From NCBI GenBank assembly GCA_963782415.1, contig CAWAJT010000004.1, positions 1-64,000 of the forward strand: a stretch of DNA of 64,000 nucleotides. The letters run 5' to 3'. Below are positions 1-9,964 of the stretch, piece after piece; the stretch's first letter is position 1; every line of letters begins with the position of its first letter. The position numbers were made by a program, and so were the translations under genes. Under the pieces are notes generated by a model, which was not told the origin of the DNA, made no database searches, and saw only the letters and a program-made list of their open reading frames with translations. The DNA comes from Bog-473 sp963782415 (GTDB taxonomy: Bacteria > Actinomycetota > Acidimicrobiia > Acidimicrobiales > RAAP-2).

Positions 1-2
1 TG

Positions 3-263
3 CCCCTGGACACCATCGTCGAAGCGCCCGTTACCCGCATGCAGGTGGTCGGCAATCCGGACGCCCAGGTGCCGAACTTCGCCACCATGCAGGCGGTGAT
101 CGAAAAAGCGGCCGGGCGCACGGTGCGCATGGCTGCGCTGGAGCGTTTCGCCTTCTACGAAGCCGCCAAGCGCGCCTTCTGCATCGTGCGCTCCGCCGAC
201 AGCGGCCCCTATGCGCTCTTCATCCTCAAGAAAGGCGTGGTCGAGCTGCCGCCGCTGGCCTGA
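3..263 (+). CDS. RbsD/FucU-family sugar mutarotase, C-terminal part (5' end outside window)
   Basis: The reading frame is open from the window edge and ends at TGA 261-263. The C-terminal block VTRMQVVGNPD, the ALERFAFYEAAKRAF stretch and the final ILKKGVVELPP match the RbsD/FucU fold, which interconverts alpha and beta anomers of ribose or fucose-type sugars before phosphorylation. About 86 residues are visible of roughly 140 usual. It converges with a ribokinase-like gene on the other strand and overlaps its tail by about 55 bp. A mutarotase, kinase and isomerase together suggest a small aldose catabolic cluster. The sugar cannot be told from sequence. Confidence 0.8.
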   Translation, partial: PLDTIVEAPVTRMQVVGNPDAQVPNFATMQAVIEKAAGRTVRMAALERFAFYEAAKRAFCIVRSADSGPYALFILKKGVVELPPLA

Positions 264-1164
264 GCGCTTTGCACGAACTGCTCGACCGCCGAAAGCGTCA
301 GCCCTGTGGCACGCTGGTCGAAGGGCAGCGAGACGTTGCCGGGCCGCCGCCCCTTGCGCGAAGGCGATAGCCGCCGCGAGGAATTCGCCGTCAGCCAGCC
401 GCGCGGCCAAGGCGCCTACAAACATGTCACCAGCGCCGTGGGTTGAGACCACGGGAACCTTGTGGGCCGGCATCTGGAACGGGGCGCCGCCGCGAACGGA
501 TCCGACGCACCCCTCGCCCCCGAGGGTCACGACGACCGCTTCCGGCCCGAGCTCCAGCAATCGTTCGGCCGCGACGACGGGACTGGACAGGGACTCCTCC
601 TGCCCGATGAGCATGGCCGCTTCCAGCCGGTTGACGACCAGAACGGCGACCCGCTCCAGAAGCTCGGCCGCAATCCGCCGGGCGGGCGCGGCATTGAGCA
701 GGATGCGGGTGGCGGCTCCTGCTTTCGCGATAACTGCCACGTTCGCCGGTTCGGGCACTTCGTTCTGCAGGACAAGGACCCGCGTTTCCGCCGGCAACAC
801 GATATCCGTGCCGGTGTTGGCCTGATTGACCCCGGAGACGACGACGGCGCCGTAGTCTCCGCCGGCGTTGACGATGGCCACGCTCATTCCCGACGCACCG
901 GGGACGCACAGCACCTGATCGTGGACGACGCCCTCGGCGTCCAGCACTTCCAACAGCCGGTCGCCGAACGGGTCTGTCCGACACGCCCGGCCATTGCCGC
1001 CTTTGCCCCCATCCGCGCGGCAGCGACCGCTTGGTTGCCGCCCTTGCCCCCGAAGCGGTAGGCGACGCTTTTGCCCATCACGGTTTCATCGATCCGGGGC
1101 AGGCTAGGGTGTCGACCACCACGTCGAGATGCAGGGAACCCAGGACGAAGACGTCCGGGCTCAC
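209..1164 (-). pseudogene. Ribokinase-like PfkB sugar kinase, broken by three frameshifts
   Basis: The start is a GTG at 1164 that overlaps the stop of the upstream isomerase gene (GTGA), a translational-coupling arrangement. Reading across frames gives the N-terminal DVFVLGSLHLDVVVD, then LPRIDETVMGKSVAYRFGGK and GGNQAVAAARMGA (substrate site), DPFGDRLLEVLDAEG, and the PfkB C-terminal signature STHGAGDMFVGALAARLADG with its catalytic Asp. Single-base shifts are needed near 1100, 975 and 350. The last repairs AQGAAAGNVSLPFDQRATGL. The protein would phosphorylate a sugar released by the neighbouring mutarotase/isomerase. Sequence error and real decay are both possible; every family motif is preserved, which argues for error. 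Confidence 0.75.
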
Positions 1165-2153
1165 TGACCGGCTCCGTAGAGCGCCCCCGCGACGATGCGC
1201 TGGCTTTGCGCTGCGTCCTGCCGGGCGATGGCCGCGGCCAGATCGGCATTGTTCTTCAGCGTGTCAGCGACCATGCGCAGGCGCTCGGCCAGGACGACGT
1301 TGGTCCGCGCTTCCTCGATGGGGTCAAGACCGGAAAGGTCGGGGAAGGTATCGAAATAGATCACGCCGTCATAGCCAATGCGCGCCAGCTCGACGAACAG
1401 CTCCAGCGTCTGCACCGGATGGACGGTGCCCACCATTAATCCGTCATCACGCTTGGCGTAGCCGTCGTTGAGGTGAACTCCCAGCAGCCTTGCGTGGCGA
1501 GAAACCAGGTAGGCGGAGTGAGCCGGCATCTCGTCGGCGTAAAGGACATGAGCGAAGTCCAGCGTGACGCCGAGGTTCTCCCGGCTCACCTCCTTGACCG
1601 CCAAGAGGGTCGTCGCGACATCGGGCATCAGCGCGAAGGAACGGGGCTCGTTGGGCTTGTATTCGATGGAAACGTCGAGCGCGCGATTGTGGTCGGCAAT
1701 CTCGGTGATCGCTTCAATGCTGGTGTCCCACATCGCCCGATAGTCGCCTTGGAAGGCGTAGTCGAACCCGTCCTGGCCCATCCAAAGGGTCATCAGGCTA
1801 CCGCCCATTTCGGCCAGCGCGTCCAAGCCGCGCTTGGTCAGGTCGATGGCCGCCCGACGCACCCTGGCATCTGGATTGGAGAAGGCGCCGATCGCAAAGC
1901 CAGGATTGGTGTAATAGCGCATGGCGAGCCCATTGAGGGCCATGCCGTTGTTGGCGAGAATCGCTGTCAGCTCAGCCGGCGAATGGGCCGCGAAATGGTC
2001 GGGGTAGTTGAGGTCTGCCGCATCGAGCCCGTCCACCCGGCCGGCGGCGGCGATCAGGTCGGCGGCATTCGGGCGAGCCGGCAGGCCCGCCGCCGCCCTG
2101 AAGGCATTCAGCCTCGCCGCGTAGCGCAACCCTCTGGAAGGGCGAGTTCTCAT
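1161..2153 (-). CDS. Xylose isomerase-like TIM-barrel sugar isomerase/epimerase
   Basis: This 330-residue protein has the layout of the AP-endonuclease-2/xylose isomerase-like TIM barrel. Metal-ligand segments are visible: EYKPNEPRSFALMPDV (Glu), VTLDFAHVLYADEMPAHS (Asp and His) and LGVHLNDGY (His). I chose the ATG at 2153 (MRTRPSRGLRYAARLNAFRA) because the family begins just before the YAxRLNAF block; a further in-frame ATG at 2189 adds only low-complexity residues. The stop overlaps the GTG of the ribokinase-like gene, so the two form an operon. The gene is divergent from the rhamnose isomerase gene at 2417. Likely role: ketose/aldose isomerisation or epimerisation. The exact sugar is unknown. 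Confidence 0.72.
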   Translation of the reverse strand: MRTRPSRGLRYAARLNAFRAAAGLPARPNAADLIAAAGRVDGLDAADLNYPDHFAAHSPAELTAILANNGMALNGLAMRYYTNPGFAIGAFSNPDARVRRAAIDLTKRGLDALAEMGGSLMTLWMGQDGFDYAFQGDYRAMWDTSIEAITEIADHNRALDVSIEYKPNEPRSFALMPDVATTLLAVKEVSRENLGVTLDFAHVLYADEMPAHSAYLVSRHARLLGVHLNDGYAKRDDGLMVGTVHPVQTLELFVELARIGYDGVIYFDTFPDLSGLDPIEEARTNVVLAERLRMVADTLKNNADLAAAIARQDAAQSQRIVAGALYGAGQ

Positions 2154-2416
2154 GGGCGCGATCGTGCATCCCCCACCCTCACCGGTCAATCAGCACTGAA
2201 ATTAGCCGACCGATCCGTGTGCGCCTGATCGGACGGACGCTGAAGGGGACGCGAGCGACGCGGTAAGCATCGCGCATGAGGGCGATTCCCGCCAATATTG
2301 GAAATCCCTTTTCCGTCCGGAATTGCGCGAGAACAAAAAGTCGGAGCCGTTCATCACATACCATGAGACATCACATACCATGAGACGATGACCTGCTATG
2401 TCCTGGGAGGAAACAA
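2154..2416. promoter_or_regulatory. Divergent promoter region with a 17-bp tandem repeat
   Basis: This spacer separates the TIM-barrel isomerase (-) from rhamnose isomerase (+). At 2352-2368 and 2369-2385 the 17-mer CATCACATACCATGAGA occurs twice without a gap, followed by a GGAGG-type ribosome-binding site (2406-2410) before the ATG at 2417. Exact tandem repeats just upstream of a catabolic gene are compatible with regulator binding sites, but no regulator gene is in view. The functional reading is inference. Confidence 0.4.
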
Positions 2417-3711
2417 ATGACCAAGGGCCCGATTGATCAGGAACTGATAGCAAAACAGAACAAGAAGGTTGAGGCGGGTCTCGCCGCCGACTATGCGGCG
2501 CTCGGCGCCCAGCTCGCCCGGCGGGGCATCGACATCGACAGGATCGCCGCTCAGGTAGCGGACTTCGCCGTTGCCCTGCCATCGTGGGCCGTGGGCACCG
2601 GCGGCACGCGCTTTGCGCGCTACCCCGGCCCCGGTGAGCCGCGCGACATCTTCGACAAGCTCGACGACTGCGCCGTCATCAACCAGCTGGTGCAGGCGAC
2701 GCCGACCGTCTCGGTGCACATCCCCTGGGACAAGGTGAAGGACGTGAAGGGGCTCAAGCAGAAGGCGACCAAGCTGGGCCTCGGTTTCGACGCCATAAAC
2801 TCCAACACATTCCAGGATTCGCCCGGCCAGAAGAAGAGCTACAAGTTCGGCAGCCTGACGCACACCGATAAGGCGGTGCGCGACCAGGCAATCGCCCACA
2901 ACATCGAATGCATCGAGATCGGCGAGAAGCTGGGCTCGACGGCGATGAACGTGTGGATCGGCGACGGCTCCAACTTCCCCGGCCAGAGCGACTTCACGGG
3001 GGCCTTCGAGCGCTATCTCGATTCGATGAAGCAGATCTACAAGGCGCTGCCCGCCGGCTGGCGCATCTTCATCGAGCACAAGATCTACGAGCCGGCCTTC
3101 TACTCCACCGTCATCCAGGACTGGGGGTCGAGCTACCTGGCGGCCAGCGAACTCGGCCCAAAGGCCTTCTGCCTGGTCGATCTCGGCCACCATGCGCCCA
3201 CCGTCAACATCGAGATGATCGTCGCCCGGCTGATCCAGTTCGGCAAGCTCGCCGGGTTCCACTTCAACGATTCGAAGTATGGCGACGACGACCTCGATAC
3301 GGCCTCGATCAATCCCTACCAGCTCTTCCTGGTGTTCAACGAGCTGGTCGGCGCCGCGGTGCGCAAGGCCAAGGGTTTCGGCCGGCCTACATGATCGATC
3401 AGTCGCACAACGTCACCGATCCGATCGAGAGCCTGATCGTGAGCGCGGTCGAGATCGTGCGCGCCTATGCCCAGGCGCTGATCGTCGACCGCGCGGCGCT
3501 AGCCGCCCATCAGGACGCCAATGACGCCCTGATGGCCAACCAGACGCTGAAACAGGCCTTCACCACAGACGCGGCGCCGATTCTGGCCAAGGTGCGCGCC
3601 GACAAGGGTGGCGCCATCGATCCGGTCGCGGCCTACCGCGCGGCGAAGTATCGCCAGATAGTTGCCAGACAACGTCCTGCGGTCAAAGGCGGCGGCGGCG
3701 GCATCGTGTGA
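2417..3711 (+). CDS. rhaI: L-rhamnose isomerase, rhizobial RhaI type, with one frameshift
   Basis: The product converts L-rhamnose to L-rhamnulose. The first frame (2417-3394) shows PTVSVHIPWDKVKDVKGL, IFIEHKIYEPAFYSTVIQDW and VDLGHHAPTVNIEMIVARL, metal-site segments of the rhizobial rhamnose isomerase TIM barrel. The chain ends early after AVRKAKGFGRPT. The missing tail continues at once in the next frame as PAYMIDQSHNVTDPIESLI and runs to TGA 3711, so one base is missing near 3380-3386. Repaired length is about 431 residues, normal for the family. Aldolase/dehydrogenase partners are not adjacent. Because the repaired tail is fully conserved, a consensus error is more likely than a dead gene. 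Confidence 0.85.
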
Positions 3712-4568
3712 GAGATGGCGCCCGGTTGCGGGTGTCGCCCTCATCAACTGTCGCGTAGCGCAAAATCGCCGGCCGGAAATAGCCAGTTCAGGCGCTGCGG
3801 GGCCGGACAACCTTTGAGCAGGCGACGACAGAAGGTCCTCTGGCACATGGACGGGCGCAGGGCCCAATGGCACATGAACAAGAGCCCTGCGCTTCCGAGG
3901 TCGCCTTTGGGTCATTCACGCTCGAAACTGTCGGCTCGGCGTGTCAGCGCATTTCCGCTTCGCGCCGAAAGCAACCTAATGACGTGATGCATGGAACCTT
4001 TGCAGGGGCGCGCCGCGCGGGTCTTTCCTCAGTCTAGCGACATCAAAAACGGCAACCCCGCCTATCACCCTCCGCTCCATCACCGGCGCGCGGCGCGCGT
4101 GCCGCTTGACCATCAACGCCGATTGACATGTGGCGATTTCCGGAGCCCGACCCGCCGCAAAAGTTCTCGTGACCACAAAAATCCATTGCCGTCGTTGCAC
4201 TCGAAAGCGACGATCTTTTGGGACGCTGCGTGGGGAGCGCTGGAGGCGATGATTGCGCTGCCAGCACCGACCCTACACCCGGAACCTTCATCAGGCGCCG
4301 GCCAGTGTCGCTGGATTGCGCATTCGCGTTGACACGACGATCTGTCTCAAGGATCTGCCGGTTGACCAGGTTCATCTTGGAGACCAGCAAAGTCAGCGAT
4401 GCCCGTGTTGCATCCGGTATGCGCCGTCAGGGGTTCGACCTCAACAAGTCAATGCTGTTAGCCGAGGCAGCTGACCTTGCACGGGGCAGCGTCGTTCACC
4501 GCAAACGGGCATGAGAAAGCCGGGGGCGCCACCAGCTCTGCTGCGGTGCTCGGTCGGCCCCTGGCGCT
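3712..4568. other. Gap without an intact gene between rhaI and hsp20
   Basis: No open frame in this stretch has a recognisable product or a convincing ribosome-binding site. The only family resemblance I see is the short transposase-like segment listed at 4261-4390. The stretch looks like a degraded insertion zone. Confidence 0.5.
4261..4390 (-). pseudogene. Possible IS110-family transposase remnant
   Basis: The minus-strand segment reads VNRQILETDRRVN, then SDTGRRLMKVPGVGSV. This resembles the IS110/IS116/IS902 C-terminal domain, where a helix with an alternating IDxxI pattern precedes RRLMTIPGVGPVTA. The match stops after about 43 residues, and no start, catalytic DEDD part or second half is preserved. 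It could also be chance similarity to a short helix-hairpin-helix motif. Confidence 0.35.
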
Positions 4569-4964
4569 TCAGCGCACCGCAATCCGCCGCGGCTTTGCTT
4601 TCTCGGCCTTTGGCAGGACAAGCGTCATGACGCCGTCCTTGAGTTCCGCCTTGATGGCCCCCTGCTCGATCTTGCTGGAAAGCTCGAAGCTGCGGCTGTA
4701 GTTGCCGATGTTGTACTCGGTATAGAGCGGCTGCAGTCCCTCGTATTTCGAAAAGTCGATTTTCCCGCTGATCTTCAGCACGTCGTTTTCGACGTTGACC
4801 TCGACGTTGTCCTTGTCGACGCCCGGCATTTCCATAACTACGGTGAGTGCGTGATCGGTCTCGAAGATGTCGGTGGCTGGCACGAAGACGCGCGCCGGGA
4901 TCGTGCTCTCCTGCTTCTTCTCGACCTCGCGCTTGCGCTGAACCTGAAGCTCCTGGGCCGCCAT
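4569..4964 (-). CDS. Hsp20 / small heat-shock protein (second of pair)
   Basis: A 131-residue small heat-shock protein that holds unfolding proteins for refolding by ATP-dependent chaperones. The alpha-crystallin domain runs from about residue 35 to 125 (PATDIFETDHALTVVMEMPG, then DNVEVNVENDVLKISGKIDF) and ends in the strand GVMTLVLPKAEKAKPRRIAV. The ATG at 4964 is preferred over one at 4985 because an AGGAGAG site lies just before it. It is third in the order hypothetical-hsp20-hsp20 and follows the first Hsp20 after 26 bp, so it is probably co-transcribed. Confidence 0.92.
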   Translation of the reverse strand: MAAQELQVQRKREVEKKQESTIPARVFVPATDIFETDHALTVVMEMPGVDKDNVEVNVENDVLKISGKIDFSKYEGLQPLYTEYNIGNYSRSFELSSKIEQGAIKAELKDGVMTLVLPKAEKAKPRRIAVR

Positions 4965-4990
4965 GTCGGTCTCTCCTCTTGGCATGATGG

Positions 4991-5416
4991 TCAGTTGATC
5001 TTGATGGCGCGTGGCTTCTCGCTCTCCGCGCGCGGAATGAACACGGCCAGGACGCCGTCATGGTACTCGGCCTTGATCGCGTCCGGATTGACCTGGACCG
5101 GTAGCGAAATGGTCCTGTCGAAGCTCCCCGCCACGCGTTCACGCCGATGCACACTGGCGTTCTGCTCGTATTTCACCACCTTCTCCCCGGAAATCCGGAT
5201 CGTGTTTTCCTTGGCCTCGATATTCAGGTTCTTCTTGTCCATTCCGGGCAGCTCGACAACGGCGACGAAGTCATCGCCCTGCTGGAAGATGTTGATCGGC
5301 GGGTAAGCCCCGAACCCGGCGGTGCCTCTGCCGATCCAGCCGCTCTCGAAACGTGATTCGAGCGCCCGCTGAAGCGCCAGCATGGCCGCGAATGGATCGC
5401 TGAAACCATTGCTCAT
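4991..5416 (-). CDS. Hsp20 / small heat-shock protein (first of pair)
   Basis: A 141-residue IbpA-type small heat-shock protein. The N-terminal MSNGFSDPFAAMLALQRALE and YPPINIFQQGDDFVAVVELPG are typical of the alphaproteobacterial class. The alpha-crystallin domain continues through KENTIRISGEKVVKYEQN and ERVAGSFDRTISLPVQVN to the conserved GVLAVFIPRAESEKPRAIKI. A GGAGGGA site precedes the ATG. It lies 22 bp after the conserved hypothetical gene and 26 bp before the second Hsp20, giving a probable three-gene heat-shock operon. Confidence 0.93.
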   Translation of the reverse strand: MSNGFSDPFAAMLALQRALESRFESGWIGRGTAGFGAYPPINIFQQGDDFVAVVELPGMDKKNLNIEAKENTIRISGEKVVKYEQNASVHRRERVAGSFDRTISLPVQVNPDAIKAEYHDGVLAVFIPRAESEKPRAIKIN

Positions 5417-5438
5417 GTTCAGTCCCTCCTGCCTTCGT

Positions 5439-5822
5439 CTATTGCACTAGGTCTTGACCGGCGCCGCCGTCGGTGTTGCGGCGCTTCTGCCGGAAGGTCT
5501 CGATTGAACTGCGTCGAACCTGACGCCGCGCCCAGGCGACACCCACGCCATACGCTTGGCGGTCGAGAGCACGCAGCGCCTCCAGAATGTCATCGACACT
5601 CACGGCTGTGCCGCTGCCTGGAGCGCGCCGCAGCGAAGGCGCCGCCTCGACGGCGCAGGCATCGGACACCCATGAGGCCAGGATCGCGCGCTTTTCGTTG
5701 AGGGTTAGGTCGGGATCGTCAATGACATCCCGAGGATCAGAGAAAGCCTGTGCCGGGTGGAGCAGGCTCTCAAGGTCGAAGTCGACCGCGTCGGGATCGA
5801 CCGACGTATTGCTATGCTTCAT
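5439..5822 (-). CDS. Conserved hypothetical protein, first gene of the hsp20 operon
   Basis: A 127-residue soluble protein without an assigned function. It contains HPAQAFSDPRDVIDDPDLTL followed by NEKRAILASWVSDACAVEAA and a C-terminal basic helix (ARRQVRRSSIETFRQKRR). I recall this arrangement as common beside heat-shock genes in Rhizobiales. The ATG at 5822 is preferred over the GTG at 5828 because the GAGGA site ends about 7 bases before the ATG but only one base before the GTG. Gene order points to a role in protein quality control. Function is inferred from position only. Confidence 0.7.
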   Translation of the reverse strand: MKHSNTSVDPDAVDFDLESLLHPAQAFSDPRDVIDDPDLTLNEKRAILASWVSDACAVEAAPSLRRAPGSGTAVSVDDILEALRALDRQAYGVGVAWARRQVRRSSIETFRQKRRNTDGGAGQDLVQ

Positions 5823-5828
5823 AGCCAC

Positions 5829-5915
5829 ATCCTCATCTGAGCAACATGGATACGAAAGTCGACTGTTCGCCTTTCACCAGACCCTTCGCAGGCGTCCGGC
5901 GGCGAAAGATTTCGT
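5829..5915 (-). promoter_or_regulatory. Candidate ROSE-type RNA thermometer in the hsp20 operon leader
   Basis: On the minus strand the leader has UUGCUC (5839-5844), a four-base loop and GAGGAU (5829-5834), the ribosome-binding site of the first gene. Pairing these arms gives C-G, U-A, C-G, a G opposite G, then U-A. That is the signature of the final hairpin in ROSE thermometers, where UYGCU masks the Shine-Dalgarno with a G-G mismatch. ROSE elements are known upstream of rhizobial hsp20 operons. An upstream CTTGAA (5932-5937) could be a heat-shock -35 box. The identity is inferred from motif and context. Confidence 0.5.
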
Positions 5916-5995
5916 TTCGGGATCGGCGTTTTTCAAGCGTGAACAAAAATCGAACAGAACGCCCCTGACCCAAGCGGCTGCGACGACCGGCAATC

Positions 5996-6024
5996 CTTGA
6001 AAATGAACCAGTTCGTTCTTAGAT
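5996..6024 (+). promoter_or_regulatory. Putative heat-shock (RpoH-like) promoter of groESL
   Basis: CTTGAA (5996-6001) and TTAGAT (6019-6024) are separated by 17 bp and end 9 bp before the CIRCE element. The -35 matches the alphaproteobacterial RpoH preference for CTTG. The -10 is only a partial match, so a housekeeping promoter is also possible. Confidence 0.45.
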
Positions 6025-6033
6025 CGCTGACGC

Positions 6034-6060
6034 TTGGCACTCTCGTAAGGAGAGTGCCAA
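6034..6060 (+). promoter_or_regulatory. CIRCE element (HrcA operator) upstream of groES
   Basis: A perfect inverted repeat, TTGGCACTC then nine bases then GAGTGCCAA, lies 36 bp before the groES ATG. This is the canonical CIRCE layout (TTAGCACTC-N9-GAGTGCTAA) with one symmetrical change in each arm. HrcA repression of groESL is expected. hrcA itself is not in the window. Confidence 0.93.
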
Positions 6061-6096
6061 AACGCTAGGATTGCAGTTTTTGAGGAGGAAAAGCAC

Positions 6097-6411
6097 ATGA
6101 AATTCCGTCCATTGCACGACCGCGTGGTCGTTCGCCGGATCGAATCCGAAGCGAAGACCGCCGGTGGCATCATCATTCCCGACACTGCGAAGGAGAAGCC
6201 GCAGGAAGGCGAGATCATCGCCGTTGGCCCCGGCGGCCGTGACGAGACCGGCAAGCTCATTCCGCTCGACGTCAAGGTCGGCGACCGCATCCTGTTCGGC
6301 AAGTGGTCCGGCACCGAAGTGAAGATTGACGGTGAGGAACTCCTGATCATGAAGGAGTCCGACGTCATGGGCGTCATCGAGGGCAAGGCGGCGGGCCGTA
6401 AGGCCGCGTAA
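6097..6411 (+). CDS. groES: Co-chaperonin GroES
   Basis: A 104-residue Cpn10 that caps the GroEL cylinder. It starts MKFRPLHDRVVVRRIE and has the mobile-loop region SEAKTAGGIIIPDTAKEKPQ and the conserved tail LLIMKESDVMGVIE. GAGGAGGAAAA lies directly upstream. It is the first gene of the groESL operon, under the CIRCE element. The length is typical of alphaproteobacteria. Confidence 0.98.
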   Translation: MKFRPLHDRVVVRRIESEAKTAGGIIIPDTAKEKPQEGEIIAVGPGGRDETGKLIPLDVKVGDRILFGKWSGTEVKIDGEELLIMKESDVMGVIEGKAAGRKAA

Positions 6412-6461
6412 TCGTGCGCTGCAAGGTTTGATGAAACCCGGGAAAGCAAGGAGTCACTGAG

Positions 6462-8099
<1,638 letters not shown>

Positions 8100-8126
8100 G
8101 CCAAGTCCGCTCCCCGAAAGTCACTG

Positions 8127-8152
8127 GAGAGGCCGCCTCCGGGCGGCCTCTC
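8127..8152 (+). terminator. Rho-independent terminator after groESL
   Basis: An 11-bp perfect stem (GAGAGGCCGCC / GGCGGCCTCTC) with a TCCG loop is followed by TGTTT, 27 bp after the groEL stop. The T-run is short but the stem is very GC-rich. Confidence 0.8.
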
Positions 8153-8986
8153 TGTTTAGGGGTCGTTTGGAGGTGGAGATCTCGCCGACTCTGGCGGTAG
8201 CCTTTCTCACCAGCTAGCCCGGGCAGGCGGCCCATGTCATTCCGTGCCATCGCCGCTCGATGCCTCGGGCTAAAGTCGGAGACCCAGAGCCGGGTCGGCG
8301 CCGGGGCATGGAAGACCCGGTTCACGTGATCGAGCGGGCACGGCGCCGCCTTGTCGCTGATCGTGGTCGTTATCGGCTTGCCGCGGATCGCTCCTTGCAG
8401 GCCCATGTCACGCATCAGCTGCTCCATAGTGCAGCGCGCGACGTCGAAGCCCTTACGCACCATTTGCCGCCAGACCTTGCGCACGCCACGGGCCGCAAAC
8501 TGCATATTCTCGTCGACCGCGGCTGCTTGCCAGAACCGGACCACCGACCTACGGAAAAGCACTGACCTGCCGGGGGTTGGTTGCTCGCACACTGGCGACC
8601 GGACCGGACGGCGGTGTTGACCGACGGCGAACGCTGCAAAACATCGGGTGGCCGCCAGTGAGCCTATTAGCGAAGGAGGTGGCGCGGCTGTGTGCGCGCG
8701 TCAGACTTTCGTCAAGCCACGCTCGTTCAGTTCCACGGCCGTGAACGGCGAGCTCGATCTCCTTGGCGAGGCGATTGAGCGCGTGCCGCGCTTCATGGCT
8801 GATTGAGCCCAGACAGTCTCGGTGCAAAGACCGTTCTGCATTGGCTTGCCGGGAGCGAGCTGCTAACCCCATGCTTCCGGCAAAGGTCGCCAATCGGCCT
8901 GATATCCAACGCGAACTAGTGGTCCTTTTTTGCGGTAACGGCGGGCCGCCGGAAGGATCCGCCGGCCAGCACCCTCGGCTTCGCGT
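8153..8986. other. Gap with insertion-sequence debris between groEL and lsrF
   Basis: No intact gene is present. The only recognisable content is the IS3-type transposase piece at 8272-8511. The stretch 8512-8986 has open frames on both strands, but none has family motifs I recognise. Confidence 0.55.
8272..8511 (-). pseudogene. IS3-family transposase OrfB remnant
   Basis: About 80 residues of an IS3-group OrfB remain: the HTH_21-like block RGVRKVWRQMVRKGFDVARC, then MEQLMRDMGLQGAIRGKP, DKAAPCPLDHVNRVFHAPAP and the start of the integrase core RLWVSDF, which holds the first catalytic Asp. Immediately after that the frame breaks and no further DDE residues follow. Inverted repeats and OrfA were not found. 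It marks a past insertion between the chaperonin genes and the lsr operon. Confidence 0.8.
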
Positions 8987-9871
8987 CTACGCCTTCTCTG
9001 CCGCGAGGTCATTGAACATCTGGAACGCCTTGTCCGGCTTCTCCAGATCGTGGACGATCGCGCGGACCGCTTTGATCATCGCTACCGGATCCGTCGACTG
9101 GAAGATGTTGCGGCCCATGTCGACACCGGCCGCGCCCTGGTCGACTGCCTTGTGGGCCATGTCGAGCGCCTCACGCTCCGGCAGCTTCTTGCCGCCGGCG
9201 ATTACGATCGGCACCGGGCAGCCCGCGGTGACCCGCTCGAACCCCGGCTCGATATAGTAGCTCTTGACGTAATGCGCGCCGAGTTCCGCTGCGATGCGCG
9301 TCGCCAGGCCGAAATAGCGCGCATCGCGCGCCATGCTCTTGCCGACGCCGGTGACCGCCAGGGTCGGGATCGAGTAGCGCATGCCCGTGTCGATCAGCTT
9401 GAGAACGTTGGTGATCGACTTGTGCTCGTATTCGGCGCCGATATAGATTTGCGCCGCCATGGCGGCTGCATCAACGCGCACCGCATCTTCGATATCGACC
9501 GCGACCGTCTCGTTGGAGAGCTCGGTCAGGATGGAATTACCGCCGGAGCAGCGCAGCACTACCGGCTTGGTTACGGTCGGCGGGATCATCGAGCGCAAGG
9601 CGCCACGCGTGCACATCAGTACGTCGGCATATTCGGCGAGCGGCAGGATGGTGAGGTCGATGCGCTCGAGCCCGGTTGCCGGTCCCTGGAAATAGCCATG
9701 GTCGAAGGCCAGCATCACCGTGCGGCCGGACTTCGGATTGAAGATGCGGCTCAGCCGATTCTTGATGCCCCAGTCGTAGTTGGCAGCGCCCTTGACGAAG
9801 AAGCCCTGTTTGTCGGCCGGCCGGTCGAGACCGAAATCCTTGCCGTCGGTGATGTCGTCGAGGTCAGCCAT
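8987..9871 (-). CDS. lsrF: LsrF-type 3-hydroxy-5-phosphonooxypentane-2,4-dione thiolase
   Basis: A 294-residue class I aldolase-fold protein that transfers an acetyl group from phosphorylated AI-2 breakdown product to CoA. It matches enterobacterial LsrF almost block for block: MADLDDITDGKDFGLD, LSRIFNPKSGRTVMLAFDHG, YFQGPATGLERIDLTI, then PVPIVIAGGKKLPEREALDM and GVDMGRNIFQS. The Schiff-base Lys (VKSYYIEPGFERV) and the AFDHG signature are present. It is last in the lsrACDBF order, 93 bp after lsrB. No lsrG follows; insertion-sequence debris does. Confidence 0.93.
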   Translation of the reverse strand: MADLDDITDGKDFGLDRPADKQGFFVKGAANYDWGIKNRLSRIFNPKSGRTVMLAFDHGYFQGPATGLERIDLTILPLAEYADVLMCTRGALRSMIPPTVTKPVVLRCSGGNSILTELSNETVAVDIEDAVRVDAAAMAAQIYIGAEYEHKSITNVLKLIDTGMRYSIPTLAVTGVGKSMARDARYFGLATRIAAELGAHYVKSYYIEPGFERVTAGCPVPIVIAGGKKLPEREALDMAHKAVDQGAAGVDMGRNIFQSTDPVAMIKAVRAIVHDLEKPDKAFQMFNDLAAEKA

Positions 9872-9964
9872 GTCGCTTGTCCTTTCACCGGAACTTGTTT
9901 GCCTCTGCGAAAGGATGCCGCGGGCGAGCCCGCGGCATCCGAGTTTGCTGTCATCGACTAGTTG

